From the NCBI GenBank assembly GCA_050305935.1, contig JBNLGG010000038.1, positions 1 to 39,957 on the forward strand: a stretch of DNA of 39,957 bases, in the 5' to 3' direction. Each line of letters opens with the position of its first letter. The first letter of the stretch is position 1. This document shows, one piece after another, positions 1 to 9,200 of this stretch. The stretch is from CAJXNP01 sp050305935. Lineage in GTDB: Bacteria; Bacteroidota; Bacteroidia; Cytophagales; Cyclobacteriaceae. The notes under the pieces were generated by a model. It saw only the letters and a list, made by a program, of their open reading frames with translations. It was not told the DNA's origin and did not search any database. Made by a program: the position numbers and the translations under genes.

Positions 1-1860
1 TAGCTGGGTATATTCTCCCTTGCCGTTCTTTTTGTAGACTATCTTGGCGATAAGCTGATCGTCGTTTTGCGGAAGCACAAGGTGTACCCTGTTCTGGCTG
101 GCGAGGTATTCACCGGAAATGCTGATCTCCCTTGCCTTCATTATTTCACGCGTCCGGATGGTAATTTCATTGGACCTGCCGGAAACATTTCCCGTTCTGT
201 CTTCCGCTGTTAAATAGTAATAATACACTTCCCCTTTACGAGTGGCCGCATCCGTAAATTCCCGCTGGTCCCTGCCCAGGCTTTGTACCATCGTTTCGGA
301 TGAATCACCATCTACCACCTCTCCTCTGTACAGGTGATAAGCGGAAACATCATCCTCCACAGAGGCTTTCCACCGGATCGTGGTTCCTTCATCCTCATTA
401 GACCAGTCGTAAATAAACGGTGGTATCGGCGCGGTGACATCCGGCAAATAAGCGGAAACCTTTTCGGAAGGTTTGCTGTTGTTCAACGCCGAATCAACCG
501 CCACCACGTAGTATAGAAATTTGTTTCCCGCATTTTTGGGCAAGCTGTCCAGGAAGCTCAATTCCGGGGTCGGATGTGCATTTAAAAGGATAAAATTGTT
601 ATACGACGCATCCTCTACTCCTCGAAAGATCCTGTAGCCTCTGAGGTCTTTTTCGGTATTTGCCTCCCAGCTTAGGTGGATAGCGCCTGTATCGGATCGA
701 ATGGTGACATGCTCAGGCGGTGAAGGTGGCGTCACATCGGGAATATCTACAAAGACCATGTTACTGCGGTTTTCATTGCCTGACTCATCCACCGTTTTGA
801 TATAGTAGTAATAGCCTTTGCCCGGTTCGGGTTCGTCGATGTAGTTGACGCTGTGTTTCAGCAGGCTTCTTTTATGCAGTGGAACAAAAGGTCCCTCGCT
901 TTTAGTGGAGCGCATGACATATATTTCGGTGAAATCTTCTGACATGGGCTTTTGCCAGGACAGAAACACAGTATTCATTCCCTCCACCTGTCGCTCCAGG
1001 CTATAGGCCCGTACCGGTGGTGTGTAGTCTTTGGTGACAATGTCAATGGTAGCTGACTCTGCAATGGTATTCTCAAAATAACCTATAGCATCCAGCCGGT
1101 ATTCGTATTGGCTTTTTTCACTAACAGTATCTTCATAGAGGAATTCCGGCAGGTTGACATTTCCCTCATCGTCTTTCATGAAACCGGGAACTATTGGGTT
1201 TTTATTTACCTTGCGAAATTCGCCTATGCCATGATCCCGCCGGTAGACATTTACTCCGAAAAAGCGATCATCATCCGGCTTCCAGCTAAATTTCACCTTT
1301 CCTCTCTGCGTTTCATACTCAACGGCAAAAGGCGCTGGCTGGTCAGAAAGCGAATTTAATTCGATCCAATCCGTTTCGCTAAGCGTTCGCTCCAAACCAA
1401 AGCGAATGTACTTCACCATAAACTGAACTGACCCGGAAGTCACGGGTGAAGAAAACTGATGATAGTTAGCCAGATACTGGCTGTAGCGGTTGCTCTGAAA
1501 GCTTTTGGAAAACAGGGTGATGATCATCATCGGATCCATGTCAAATTTTTCCTCCTGGTTAAGCACCTCGACATAGTAAAAGTTTAAGGAATCTTCGGCG
1601 ATCATTTGTTGGCCGATGGCTTCATCCGGTAGGATAGGGTTTTCGTTGACCTTTGTCCAGTTTGCGGCAGGTGAAGTGCGATAATAAATGTTACAGCCCT
1701 CATCGTATTTCACTATACTTTTATGAAACCACTTCAACTCCACCTGCAAAGACTGGTCACTTTTGCTGATATGATGCAAGAGTCTGCCGGCATCATTTTG
1801 TGCAGTCAGGGAATGGGCTAAAAGGCTCACCATAAAAAATGTGAAAAAGCGCCTTAACAT
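1..1860 (-). CDS. Fibronectin type III repeat protein, secreted, 3' end cut by window edge
   Basis: The frame is open from an ATG at 1860 to the left edge (620 codons), so the C-terminus and stop are missing. The product starts with a signal peptide of about 20 residues (MLRRFFTFFMVSLLAHSLTA). Several repeats of roughly 90-100 residues follow, with the fibronectin-III look: a proline-rich linker (DVTPPSPPEHV, DVTAPIPPF), a tryptophan strand such as LSWEANTEKDLRGYRIFRG, then YYYYV or YYYYL and a VD..GN turn. It is expected to be periplasmic or on the cell surface. A sorting domain could lie beyond the edge. FN3 proteins of this kind often sit beside PKD, PorP and TANFOR genes in Bacteroidota, which fits the neighbours here, but the exact role is unknown. 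A candidate promoter lies just upstream. Confidence 0.85.
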   Translation of the reverse strand, partial: MLRRFFTFFMVSLLAHSLTAQNDAGRLLHHISKSDQSLQVELKWFHKSIVKYDEGCNIYYRTSPAANWTKVNENPILPDEAIGQQMIAEDSLNFYYVEVLNQEEKFDMDPMMIITLFSKSFQSNRYSQYLANYHQFSSPVTSGSVQFMVKYIRFGLERTLSETDWIELNSLSDQPAPFAVEYETQRGKVKFSWKPDDDRFFGVNVYRRDHGIGEFRKVNKNPIVPGFMKDDEGNVNLPEFLYEDTVSEKSQYEYRLDAIGYFENTIAESATIDIVTKDYTPPVRAYSLERQVEGMNTVFLSWQKPMSEDFTEIYVMRSTKSEGPFVPLHKRSLLKHSVNYIDEPEPGKGYYYYIKTVDESGNENRSNMVFVDIPDVTPPSPPEHVTIRSDTGAIHLSWEANTEKDLRGYRIFRGVEDASYNNFILLNAHPTPELSFLDSLPKNAGNKFLYYVVAVDSALNNSKPSEKVSAYLPDVTAPIPPFIYDWSNEDEGTTIRWKASVEDDVSAYHLYRGEVVDGDSSETMVQSLGRDQREFTDAATRKGEVYYYYLTAEDRTGNVSGRSNEITIRTREIMKAREISISGEYLASQNRVHLVLPQNDDQLIAKIVYKKNGKGEYTQL

Positions 1861-1898
1861 GAAAAAAATAAATTTGGTTGGTTGATTTTACTGAACGG

Positions 1899-1906
1899 CA
1901 AAAATA
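1899..1906 (-). promoter_or_regulatory. Candidate Bacteroidota -7 element (TAnnTTTG) for the FN3 gene
   Basis: On the minus strand the sequence reads TATTTTTG, a full match to the Bacteroidota -7 consensus TAnnTTTG, about 40 bases before the ATG at 1860. The -33 TTTG box is only weakly matched (ATTG at about 1930-1933), so this is a modest prediction. Confidence 0.35.
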
Positions 1907-2380
1907 ATAGCTGACATCGAATTACATATCAATAACCCGGACAGAAAAACCATAAACCTTACCCGTATAAAAACTTTTAAAAAAAAACCGCTTTATATCA
2001 ATATATTAGAAATCATTGCACATACATTTTACTGAATAACAGCGGTTTACAAAATGAATTAATTAAGGCAAAGAGAACGTAATTGAAATATATTTATATT
2101 AAAATGGATAGATCAAAGACATAAAAAGTAGAATATTTACTCAATTCGTCACAATCACTAGTTCTGATAAAATTATTTTGCAGGTAGATTTTTTGTGTAA
2201 ATGTAACTTAAATGAGGAAGTGGAGACAAGGGGAGAAGAGCTCAAAGCCGAAAGGTAAAGCTCAAGCAGTTTCAGAGATTTCCCGATTAATTTGAGTAAC
2301 CACTCCTTAAATGCGGTGTACGACAAAATGCCCTTTTACCTCTGATCCTGAGAGGTGGAACTTCTTGAGTGAATTATAAT

Positions 2381-2521
2381 AACAACGAAAAACACAAAAT
2401 ACACGAAAATGAACGTCTTCGACGTAGCTTGTCCGGCTTTCGACGGATTGAAAATTGCCTGCCAGTCCGGCAGGCTGGCTTTGCAATTTTTCTTTTTGTG
2501 AATTTCGCGCTTTTCGTTGTT
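2381..2521. repeat. Long imperfect inverted repeat with nested GC hairpin (REP/MITE-like)
   Basis: The outer arms AACAACGAAAA (2381-2391) and TTTTCGTTGTT (2511-2521) are exact complements. The next 19 or so bases of each arm stay complementary with scattered, mostly A/G, mismatches. Nested inside is a second structure: AAAATTGC (2451-2458) with GCAATTTT (2483-2490), enclosing GCCAG (2461-2465) with CTGGC (2475-2479). The GC-rich core contrasts with the AT-rich surroundings. This architecture suggests a small interspersed palindromic element. Whether it is repeated elsewhere in the genome cannot be seen here. A related CCTGCC..GGCAGG-type core occurs at 16756-16776. Confidence 0.55.
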
Positions 2522-3086
2522 TAATAGAATAAAACGGGAATTTTGTCGCGCACCCCTTCAATACCGGTCTAAAAAAGAATACATATATGTTAGGTAGCTC
2601 CAAAAGTCAAATGAAATAGCCCTGGGAGCGAAGCCTGCCATGTTGTGATATTAGATTATATCCTGATCTTCCAGCAGGCCCTAAATATCTCTCCCCGGCA
2701 AACCCTCTTCCAGGGTAGACAAGCGATGGGACAGACTCGTGTCTCATAAATGGCAGGATTTTATCAGGCTATATGAGCTTCTATAGAATTCGAAATTACC
2801 AGTTTTAACCGTTAAGTTCCAATAATTTCCCTCCTCTCCCATTTGTGATATTGAAAGCAGATTTCAACAATTAGAAGCTGAGTATTGTCCATTATTTTAT
2901 AAAATTAATACAATTGCACCCTCCTTTTTATTTGCCTTTGATTTGAAATAGCTGATAATTAGTCATTTACATAAGGAGGTATTGGCTTTTCATCTCTTTA
3001 AAGGGTGTATTCGTCAAAAATGCTTGACAAGTAAGCTTTTTGATGTCTATGCGTGATGATAATTCAGCTATTTAGTTTTAAGTAGT

Positions 3087-3094
3087 TATTTTTG
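3087..3094 (+). promoter_or_regulatory. Candidate Bacteroidota -7 element for the PKD/Ig-like giant protein gene
   Basis: TATTTTTG matches the TAnnTTTG consensus exactly. The upstream TTTG box is poor (TTTA at 3071-3074, spacing shorter than usual). If used, it would give a leader of more than 200 bases before the start at 3329. Confidence 0.3.
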
Positions 3095-3328
3095 CGACAC
3101 GTTGTTTTGTTGTCTAAAGGCGATTTTTAAAAGATTGTCTGAAAGCAAAACGACATACTTTTTAACAACAACCACCATTACCACAACCGACCGGATTGCA
3201 TATGATATGCTGACGAAAGTAAGACCTTTGTCTCATTATCATATACAATAGTGAGTTGATGATAATTTTTTAATATGGTAACCAACAGCCAAACAACAAT
3301 GCCAGGTAATATTTCTAAGCAAGGGGGT

Positions 3329-6300
3329 ATGTATATCCGTCAGAAGCGGGCAATTCATTTTCTCTTGTTACTCTTCCTTTTGACCTGCCCGGTTTTTTCT
3401 TCCAAAGCACAAATCATCAATGCCGGAAGCCAGATTGAAAATAACGCTGGTTCTACTATTACCATCCCTGATAATTATATTAAGACAGACACTTCCGCGC
3501 GAATTAATAATGCCGGAACCATCATCATTGGGGGTGACCTGATTAATCAAAATACCGGAGAGCCTATTTTTGAATATAAAGCTGTGGATAAGGAGGATAC
3601 TATTTCTTACAAAGGTAGGCTATACTTTATCGGAGATAGCGTTCAGCGTGTAACATCCCGGTTTTCAGGCAAAGAAAATTTCCACAGGTTTATTATTGAT
3701 AAATCTGACAATGAGGTTCAGCTGGAGGCTGATGTTTTTATCGGGACTAAGCTGGAAATGAAAAATAAAAACCTCTATCTGAATAGTCGAGAGATAGAGT
3801 TTGAGTACAATCTGAGCAAGAATGCTGTTGCAACCATAGATCATGAATCCGAGTGGTCATATGTGTATGACGATTCCATCGGAACAGGGGCGCTTTACAG
3901 TATTGTCGATGGCAGTATGGTGGATGATAACCCTTTTGATGACTCTCTTGGGATCGAAGTTATTTCAACAGCCCATACGAACAGTCTGAAAATAGAAAGA
4001 AGACACTACCGCGAAAATGAAGTAGCCAATGGCAGTATCAATCGTGTGTTTAGATTGATTCCAATGGATGCCAGTGATGAAGACAATCCCTACGATCACC
4101 TGGTAGCCAATTACTATGATTTCGATTATAACCCTTCGCAACTGGACGAAGAGAATTTCGGCCCATGGTTAAATGAGGGAAATAATACCCGGTGGTATAC
4201 CGGCTGGAAAGAGGGAACAAGTCAAAGAGATACGGATCTGAACTTTGTAACTGGAGATCACAATCAGGTATATGGGACTGGAAAGACAGTAGCTATTGCT
4301 GAAGTAGACTGTGATAACCCTCCACCGATCCATTTTAAATCGGATTCATTATACCTGTGCGGGGGGGCAGAAGTAAAAATCAAACCGGATAGTACCGAAG
4401 GCCTCGAACATAAATGGAGCACCGGCAGCACATCTGTTGAGATCACCGTAAATACTGAAGGCTGGTATACGCTGCAGGTATGGGGGGTCGACGGATGTAC
4501 AAACAGGGACTCAGTTTTTGTGGATGTGAAACCAATTCCCGAGGCAGAAATAGGGTTTTACGGAGCTGGCTTTACCTGCTTTGGCAACGAGATCAAATTT
4601 AAAAATCTCACAGACAGGTATGATGACCCGGCTGCAGTAGATCCGGAAAAGCTGGATACCATTGGCCACCAGTATACATGGCTTTTTCATGACGGCAGCT
4701 CTTCCGGACAGATGTCTGAAGAGTTTGAACCCATCTATACCTACCGCAACCAGGGAACATTTTATCCGGAACTGATCGTCGAATCGAGGTTTGAATGTAA
4801 AGATACTGCGACCATTGATGTGCGGATACTCGAAATTCCCAAAGCAAAATTTACTGCGGAAAACCTATGTCAGGATGATACGATCAGCATCGATCATCAG
4901 TCCAGCACCGAGGGCAGCAGTGGTACGGTCCGATACGATTGGGGGTTGTTGCCGGAAGGCCTGACCTATACTACCATGGCATTTGATGATCTTCCGGAGT
5001 GGTCATTGGAGAATGGAGGAAAGCATGAGATCAGCTTGATCACTACCTTAAATGGATGTAGTGACACTACCTCTCAGCAGTTTATTGTCAATAATAAACC
5101 TCAGATCGATTTCGCTATTCCTGCCAGTGCCTGTCAGGGTACTTTTGTTGATTTTAAAAATAATTCAGTAATCGATTCCGGTTTTGTATCCTATCATTGG
5201 GAGATGGGAAATGGGCAGACTTCTGCATTGGAAGAACCCACTGCCAAATACGATGAAGCAGGTATTTTTTCTGTTAAACTCACGGCAACTTCAGGAGAAG
5301 GATGTGCGATAAGCGACAGCAGTGAGATCGAGATTATATCATTGCCAGACACGGATTTTACTATTGCCAATGCCTGTGCAGAGGATACGATTCAGGTCGA
5401 TATACTGAATTTTATAGCCGGAAACACCTATCAGTGGAAATTGGATGGCGTTGATTATCCCGGTGCAAATCCATTAAGATTGGCTTTTGATGAAGCAGGA
5501 AGTCACAGTCTTGAGCTTGCTGTAAGCACTCCGCAATCCTGTGCTGCAAAAGCTTCTCAATCCATGGAAATTTATCCCAAACCTCAGGCCGGATTTCTTG
5601 CCGAAAACCAATGTTTTGGTGGGGTGGCAGTTTTTGTTGATCAGAGTACAATCGACTATGGGTCAATGAACAGGTTATGGAAATTCGGAGACGACATCTA
5701 TTCTACAGAAAGGAATCCAAAAGTGGCGTTTGAATCTGCCGGTGAATACGATGTTTATTTAAAAGTAACTTCTGAATATGGTTGTGAATCAACACATACG
5801 GATAAAATGGAGATCATTGAGGCTCCGTACCTGGACATACCTGATCAAATGCAAACCTGCGGAACGGCTTACGAACTTAATGCCGGTCCGATAGATTATA
5901 ATTACCTCTGGTCGGATCATTCTACTTCTAATGTGAATACCTTTACTGCTTCAGGAGCTTATTGGGTGCAGGTATCCAATGCCCTCGGGTGTAGCCGAAG
6001 AGCAGATTTTGAAATAGAGCTTAACCAACCCATTTCACCCTCTTTGGGAGAAGACAGCATTTTCTGTGAAGTAGCGCGGTTAGATGCAGGATATCCCGGA
6101 AGCACCTATCAGTGGTCCGATGGTTCTACCGGACGTTACCTTGATGTTTCGGAAAGCGGGTATTATTCAGTAGCCATTACCGATCAAAATGGTTGTGAGG
6201 CAAGTGCGGGATTGAATGTTATAGTTAATGACATGCCTGGCCTCGACCTTGGAGAAGATATCAATATCTGTAGCGATGAAGAGTTGGTTTTGGATGCCGG

Positions 6301-7648
6301 TGAAGCAGGCTCTTACCTTTGGAATGATCATACTACCGATAGGTATTTGACGGTAAGCAGCTCAGGCTTGTACAGTGTAAAAGTTATCTCTGAAGAAGGC
6401 TGTGAAGCGGAGGATATGGTATATGTAGATTATAATGGCAATCCTGCACTGGAGGTGCCATCTGCTATCGAGGCCTGTGATCAAGTCACCATTGATGCAG
6501 GAGAGGGGTATCAAAGCTATCAATGGTCAAATGGTAAAAATACCCGGTTTATAACCTTTACTTCTTCTGAAAAAGTGGAGCTTACAGTAGCGAATAATAC
6601 AGGATGCACTGTAACTGAAACCATACAGGTGACTGTAAATGAGAGTCCTGTTATCGATCTGGGAGATGATATTGACCTATGTTATGGCAACACCGCTTAT
6701 CTGATCAGTGATTACGATGGCAAAGGAGACTACTTGTGGTCTACTGAAGAGAGGACCGAAGAGATTTTTGTCAATGAATCAGGCACCTATTCTCTTACCA
6801 TTACCACCCCGGCGGGATGTTCCGGTAGTGATGAGGTAGGGGTTAATATCAGGCCATCACTAACGGTCAATCTACCTCGGGAACAGAAGATCTGCCGTGG
6901 TCAGGATGGTATGCTACAGGCCGGAGATCCGGATATTGACAACAGTCAAAATACTTATCAATGGTACTACCAGGGTGAGATGATCGAAAATGCCAATGCT
7001 TCGGAACTGCAGGTTTCCAATGCCGGCTGGTATATGGTATCTGCCTCAAATGACCTGGGATGTTCCAGTGTGGATTCGGTACGTGTGTTTGAAACAACCA
7101 ATGAGATCAATGCGGAATTTTTGGTCAATAGCATTGCCAATGTGGGGGATTCGTTAAAATTCATTCAGCTTACCAGTCCGGATCCTTCCTGGTATCAATG
7201 GCATATGGGCAATGGTTATAAGACTTATGATTACCATCCGAACTATGTCTATTATGTGGAGGGAGAGTATGACGTGTCATTGGTGGTGAGTAATAATGTT
7301 TGTCTGGATACTGCTACCAAAACGATCACCATTAAGCCTTTGAGAACGAATGAAAACAATCAGGAGGCTGAGTTTAATGCAGAAGAATATTTTACAGAAC
7401 TGCTGGAGTTTAATGTTTATCCTAATCCGACCTTAGATAAAACCTATGTAGAGCTGAAAATCAACAAGCCAAGTAATGTATACCTGGTGATGTATAGTCT
7501 CAGTGGGATTAAAGTAGATGAGATCAGGACAAAAGGAGAGGAGCTTAAGCTGGAGCTGAATCTGGAACATCTGACCAATGGTGTTTATATCCTTAAGGGA
7601 ATGATTGATGGTGAAATTCCGATTTATAAGAAGTTGATTAAAATGTAG
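3329..7648 (+). CDS. Large PKD/Ig-like surface protein with T9SS type A sorting domain
   Basis: This 1439-residue secreted protein has a signal peptide (MYIRQKRAIHFLLLLFLLTC, cleavage after SSKAQ). The frame stays open to an ATG at 3275, but the start at 3329 gives a normal-length signal peptide and follows a purine-rich AAGGGGGT, so it is preferred. A repetitive beta region of about 170 residues comes first. Then come PKD-like units (YHWEMGNGQ, LWKFGDD, YQWHMGNG, each ending near a VKLTATSGEGC-type strand) interleaved with about seven Ig-like units of pattern W(S/N)DG(S/T)T...SG.Y.V.V...GC. The last 80 or so residues, from VYPNPTLDKTYVELKIN to KKLIKM, form a type A T9SS C-terminal domain. 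The protein should be exported by Sec, cross the outer membrane by T9SS and be attached or released at the surface. Probable role is adhesion or matrix; the ligand is unknown. The gene stands alone, without close downstream partners. Confidence 0.88.
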   Translation: MYIRQKRAIHFLLLLFLLTCPVFSSKAQIINAGSQIENNAGSTITIPDNYIKTDTSARINNAGTIIIGGDLINQNTGEPIFEYKAVDKEDTISYKGRLYFIGDSVQRVTSRFSGKENFHRFIIDKSDNEVQLEADVFIGTKLEMKNKNLYLNSREIEFEYNLSKNAVATIDHESEWSYVYDDSIGTGALYSIVDGSMVDDNPFDDSLGIEVISTAHTNSLKIERRHYRENEVANGSINRVFRLIPMDASDEDNPYDHLVANYYDFDYNPSQLDEENFGPWLNEGNNTRWYTGWKEGTSQRDTDLNFVTGDHNQVYGTGKTVAIAEVDCDNPPPIHFKSDSLYLCGGAEVKIKPDSTEGLEHKWSTGSTSVEITVNTEGWYTLQVWGVDGCTNRDSVFVDVKPIPEAEIGFYGAGFTCFGNEIKFKNLTDRYDDPAAVDPEKLDTIGHQYTWLFHDGSSSGQMSEEFEPIYTYRNQGTFYPELIVESRFECKDTATIDVRILEIPKAKFTAENLCQDDTISIDHQSSTEGSSGTVRYDWGLLPEGLTYTTMAFDDLPEWSLENGGKHEISLITTLNGCSDTTSQQFIVNNKPQIDFAIPASACQGTFVDFKNNSVIDSGFVSYHWEMGNGQTSALEEPTAKYDEAGIFSVKLTATSGEGCAISDSSEIEIISLPDTDFTIANACAEDTIQVDILNFIAGNTYQWKLDGVDYPGANPLRLAFDEAGSHSLELAVSTPQSCAAKASQSMEIYPKPQAGFLAENQCFGGVAVFVDQSTIDYGSMNRLWKFGDDIYSTERNPKVAFESAGEYDVYLKVTSEYGCESTHTDKMEIIEAPYLDIPDQMQTCGTAYELNAGPIDYNYLWSDHSTSNVNTFTASGAYWVQVSNALGCSRRADFEIELNQPISPSLGEDSIFCEVARLDAGYPGSTYQWSDGSTGRYLDVSESGYYSVAITDQNGCEASAGLNVIVNDMPGLDLGEDINICSDEELVLDAGEAGSYLWNDHTTDRYLTVSSSGLYSVKVISEEGCEAEDMVYVDYNGNPALEVPSAIEACDQVTIDAGEGYQSYQWSNGKNTRFITFTSSEKVELTVANNTGCTVTETIQVTVNESPVIDLGDDIDLCYGNTAYLISDYDGKGDYLWSTEERTEEIFVNESGTYSLTITTPAGCSGSDEVGVNIRPSLTVNLPREQKICRGQDGMLQAGDPDIDNSQNTYQWYYQGEMIENANASELQVSNAGWYMVSASNDLGCSSVDSVRVFETTNEINAEFLVNSIANVGDSLKFIQLTSPDPSWYQWHMGNGYKTYDYHPNYVYYVEGEYDVSLVVSNNVCLDTATKTITIKPLRTNENNQEAEFNAEEYFTELLEFNVYPNPTLDKTYVELKINKPSNVYLVMYSLSGIKVDEIRTKGEELKLELNLEHLTNGVYILKGMIDGEIPIYKKLIKM

Positions 7649-8075
7649 TTCGTGTCATGTCACGGGAAAGTTACTTTGTTGGATAAAATTAGAGTATGAA
7701 GTGTTTTTTTGTAGGTAGATAGTTATTGGTTTAATACAATTAATTAACAATTAAATCCTGAATAATATCTGTTTATTTATAAAATTAATTCAATGAGAAG
7801 ATTGTTTTTAGCTGGTTTGTATGCATTAACTATTTTATTATGAGTGAATTGAATAAACATAATTGTTTTAAATAATCTCTTTTACATGCTGAAATTGGCG
7901 AACATATTTAACAGGTATGCTTTTAAGTACTTATTAATGAACATGAGAGTTATAATAGTTAATATAAAGTCACCTTTGTGAGGTATTAAAAGTGCTTTTT
8001 CAAAATAGTAAAATGATTTTTCACAGAGTATTTTAATGCCGGATCCGGAGGGATCAATTTTTTTAAATCAACATC
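7649..8075. other. AT-rich spacer with a 16-codon signal-peptide-like fragment
   Basis: No gene with a recognisable domain is present. At 7793-7843 (plus) a 16-codon frame encodes MRRLFLAGLYALTILL and then stops. This looks like the basic-hydrophobic start of a signal peptide cut short, so it may be the remnant of a lost secreted-protein gene or mere chance in AT-rich DNA. I see no clear promoter matching TAnnTTTG and no convincing terminator. Confidence 0.4.
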
Positions 8076-9200
8076 ATGAGACCAAAACAATCCATAGCAA
8101 CAACATTTTTTCTTCTGATAGTGTACCATTCCCTGGCGCAGGAAAGATGGTGTATTGTTGCTCACGAATTTTCCACGGATGTTTCATCGAATGCTTCAGT
8201 AAACAGACTTCAAAGTCAAATCACGATTCCAGTGGTTTTCCATATAGTAGGAAATTTTAGTGAATACCAGGAGATCAATGAGGCCAGCTTAAATACGCTG
8301 TTAAGCCAGGTCAATAAGGATTTTGCCTCACGAAATGATGATCTGGAAAAAGTGGATGGGCAGTTTACCAAATTCATTGGAGCATCCGGTATCACCTTTG
8401 GCTTCCCCGTAAATGAAACTCAATTAGCCTATTTTGTTCCTTCTTCCCATGCTCCCTTTGGTAATGATGATATTCTTTCTACAGAAAAGGGTGGCCATGA
8501 TCCTTATATGCCTGGTGATTATTTGAATATCTGGATTGCAGACCTGGCAGAGGGAGTGCTGGGCTGGGCTTCAAAACCTGGAGATGATGAGAGTCAGCGG
8601 GCTATCGTCCTGGATTATAAAGTGCTGTTAGATGAAGAAGACGGAATCACGCATCGAACTCTCACCCATGAATTGGGACATTTTTTGGGCTTAAACCACC
8701 TCGAAGGTATTGGCGGATGTGACAATGATGATGGGATTTCAGATACGCCGCTTCAGGAGTCAAAAATAACAGGCTGCCCCGGGCTATCTACTTCCTGTGG
8801 AAGTGCTGATATGGTACAGAATTTCATGAATCTGAATAGTGATTCCTGCCTCCTGTTTTTTACCAAAGGTCAAGTGGCATATATGGAAACCATAGTTTCA
8901 GAATACTACCCGGAACTCGACGGTGAAATTATACTTCCTGTAATTACCAGTATTTCGGATGAGATTTATAGTATTCAGGTTGGCCCTAATCCTTTTCGCA
9001 ATACCATCGACATAAATACCTCGGAAGGAGGAACCATTACTGTCACAGACCTTAATGGAAAACGCTATGAAGAATGCACCCTAAATAAAAAGAGCAATAT
9101 GATAAATACAAGCCAATGGCCTTCTGGAGTCTATTTTTTTAATATTCGATCAGCAAAACATGCTGGATTTTTTAAACTGATAAAAACCAATGGCCGCTAA
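8076..9200 (+). CDS. Secreted M43-type zinc metalloprotease with T9SS sorting domain
   Basis: The product is a 374-residue metzincin. The extended zinc site HELGHFLGLNH is at residues 198-208 (His198, His202 and His208 bind zinc, Glu199 is catalytic). It is followed by the GCDNDDGISDTP segment and a Met-turn near VQNFMNLNSDSC (Met251) flanked by cysteines. This is the arrangement of MEROPS family M43, the pappalysin/cytophagalysin group. A signal peptide (MRPKQSIATTFFLLIVYHSL) precedes the propeptide-like part. A type A T9SS sorting domain covers the last 70 or so residues, starting at VGPNPFRNTIDI. It should act outside the cell on proteins. The stop overlaps the next gene by 11 bases, so synthesis is probably coupled to the PKD adhesin. 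It may process that adhesin or foreign protein; the substrate cannot be told from sequence. Confidence 0.9.
   Translation: MRPKQSIATTFFLLIVYHSLAQERWCIVAHEFSTDVSSNASVNRLQSQITIPVVFHIVGNFSEYQEINEASLNTLLSQVNKDFASRNDDLEKVDGQFTKFIGASGITFGFPVNETQLAYFVPSSHAPFGNDDILSTEKGGHDPYMPGDYLNIWIADLAEGVLGWASKPGDDESQRAIVLDYKVLLDEEDGITHRTLTHELGHFLGLNHLEGIGGCDNDDGISDTPLQESKITGCPGLSTSCGSADMVQNFMNLNSDSCLLFFTKGQVAYMETIVSEYYPELDGEIILPVITSISDEIYSIQVGPNPFRNTIDINTSEGGTITVTDLNGKRYEECTLNKKSNMINTSQWPSGVYFFNIRSAKHAGFFKLIKTNGR

Larger units (their letters stand above)
1861..3328. other. Divergent intergenic spacer, no credible gene
   Basis: This AT-rich spacer separates the divergent FN3 and PKD/Ig-like genes. Open frames inside it are short, overlap the palindromic repeat at 2381-2521, and show no domain or signal peptide. 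It holds candidate promoters for both flanking genes (1899-1906 minus; 3087-3094 plus) and the inverted repeat. I see nothing else that can be named. Confidence 0.6.

Noticed and set aside
1985..2048. Inverted repeat AAACCGCT/AGCGGTTT
   Set aside because: Only 8-base arms with a 48-base AT-rich loop; expected by chance in such DNA.
2307..2603. 98-codon minus-strand frame in the spacer
   Set aside because: It is created by the palindromic repeat at 2381-2521 and has no signal peptide or domain.
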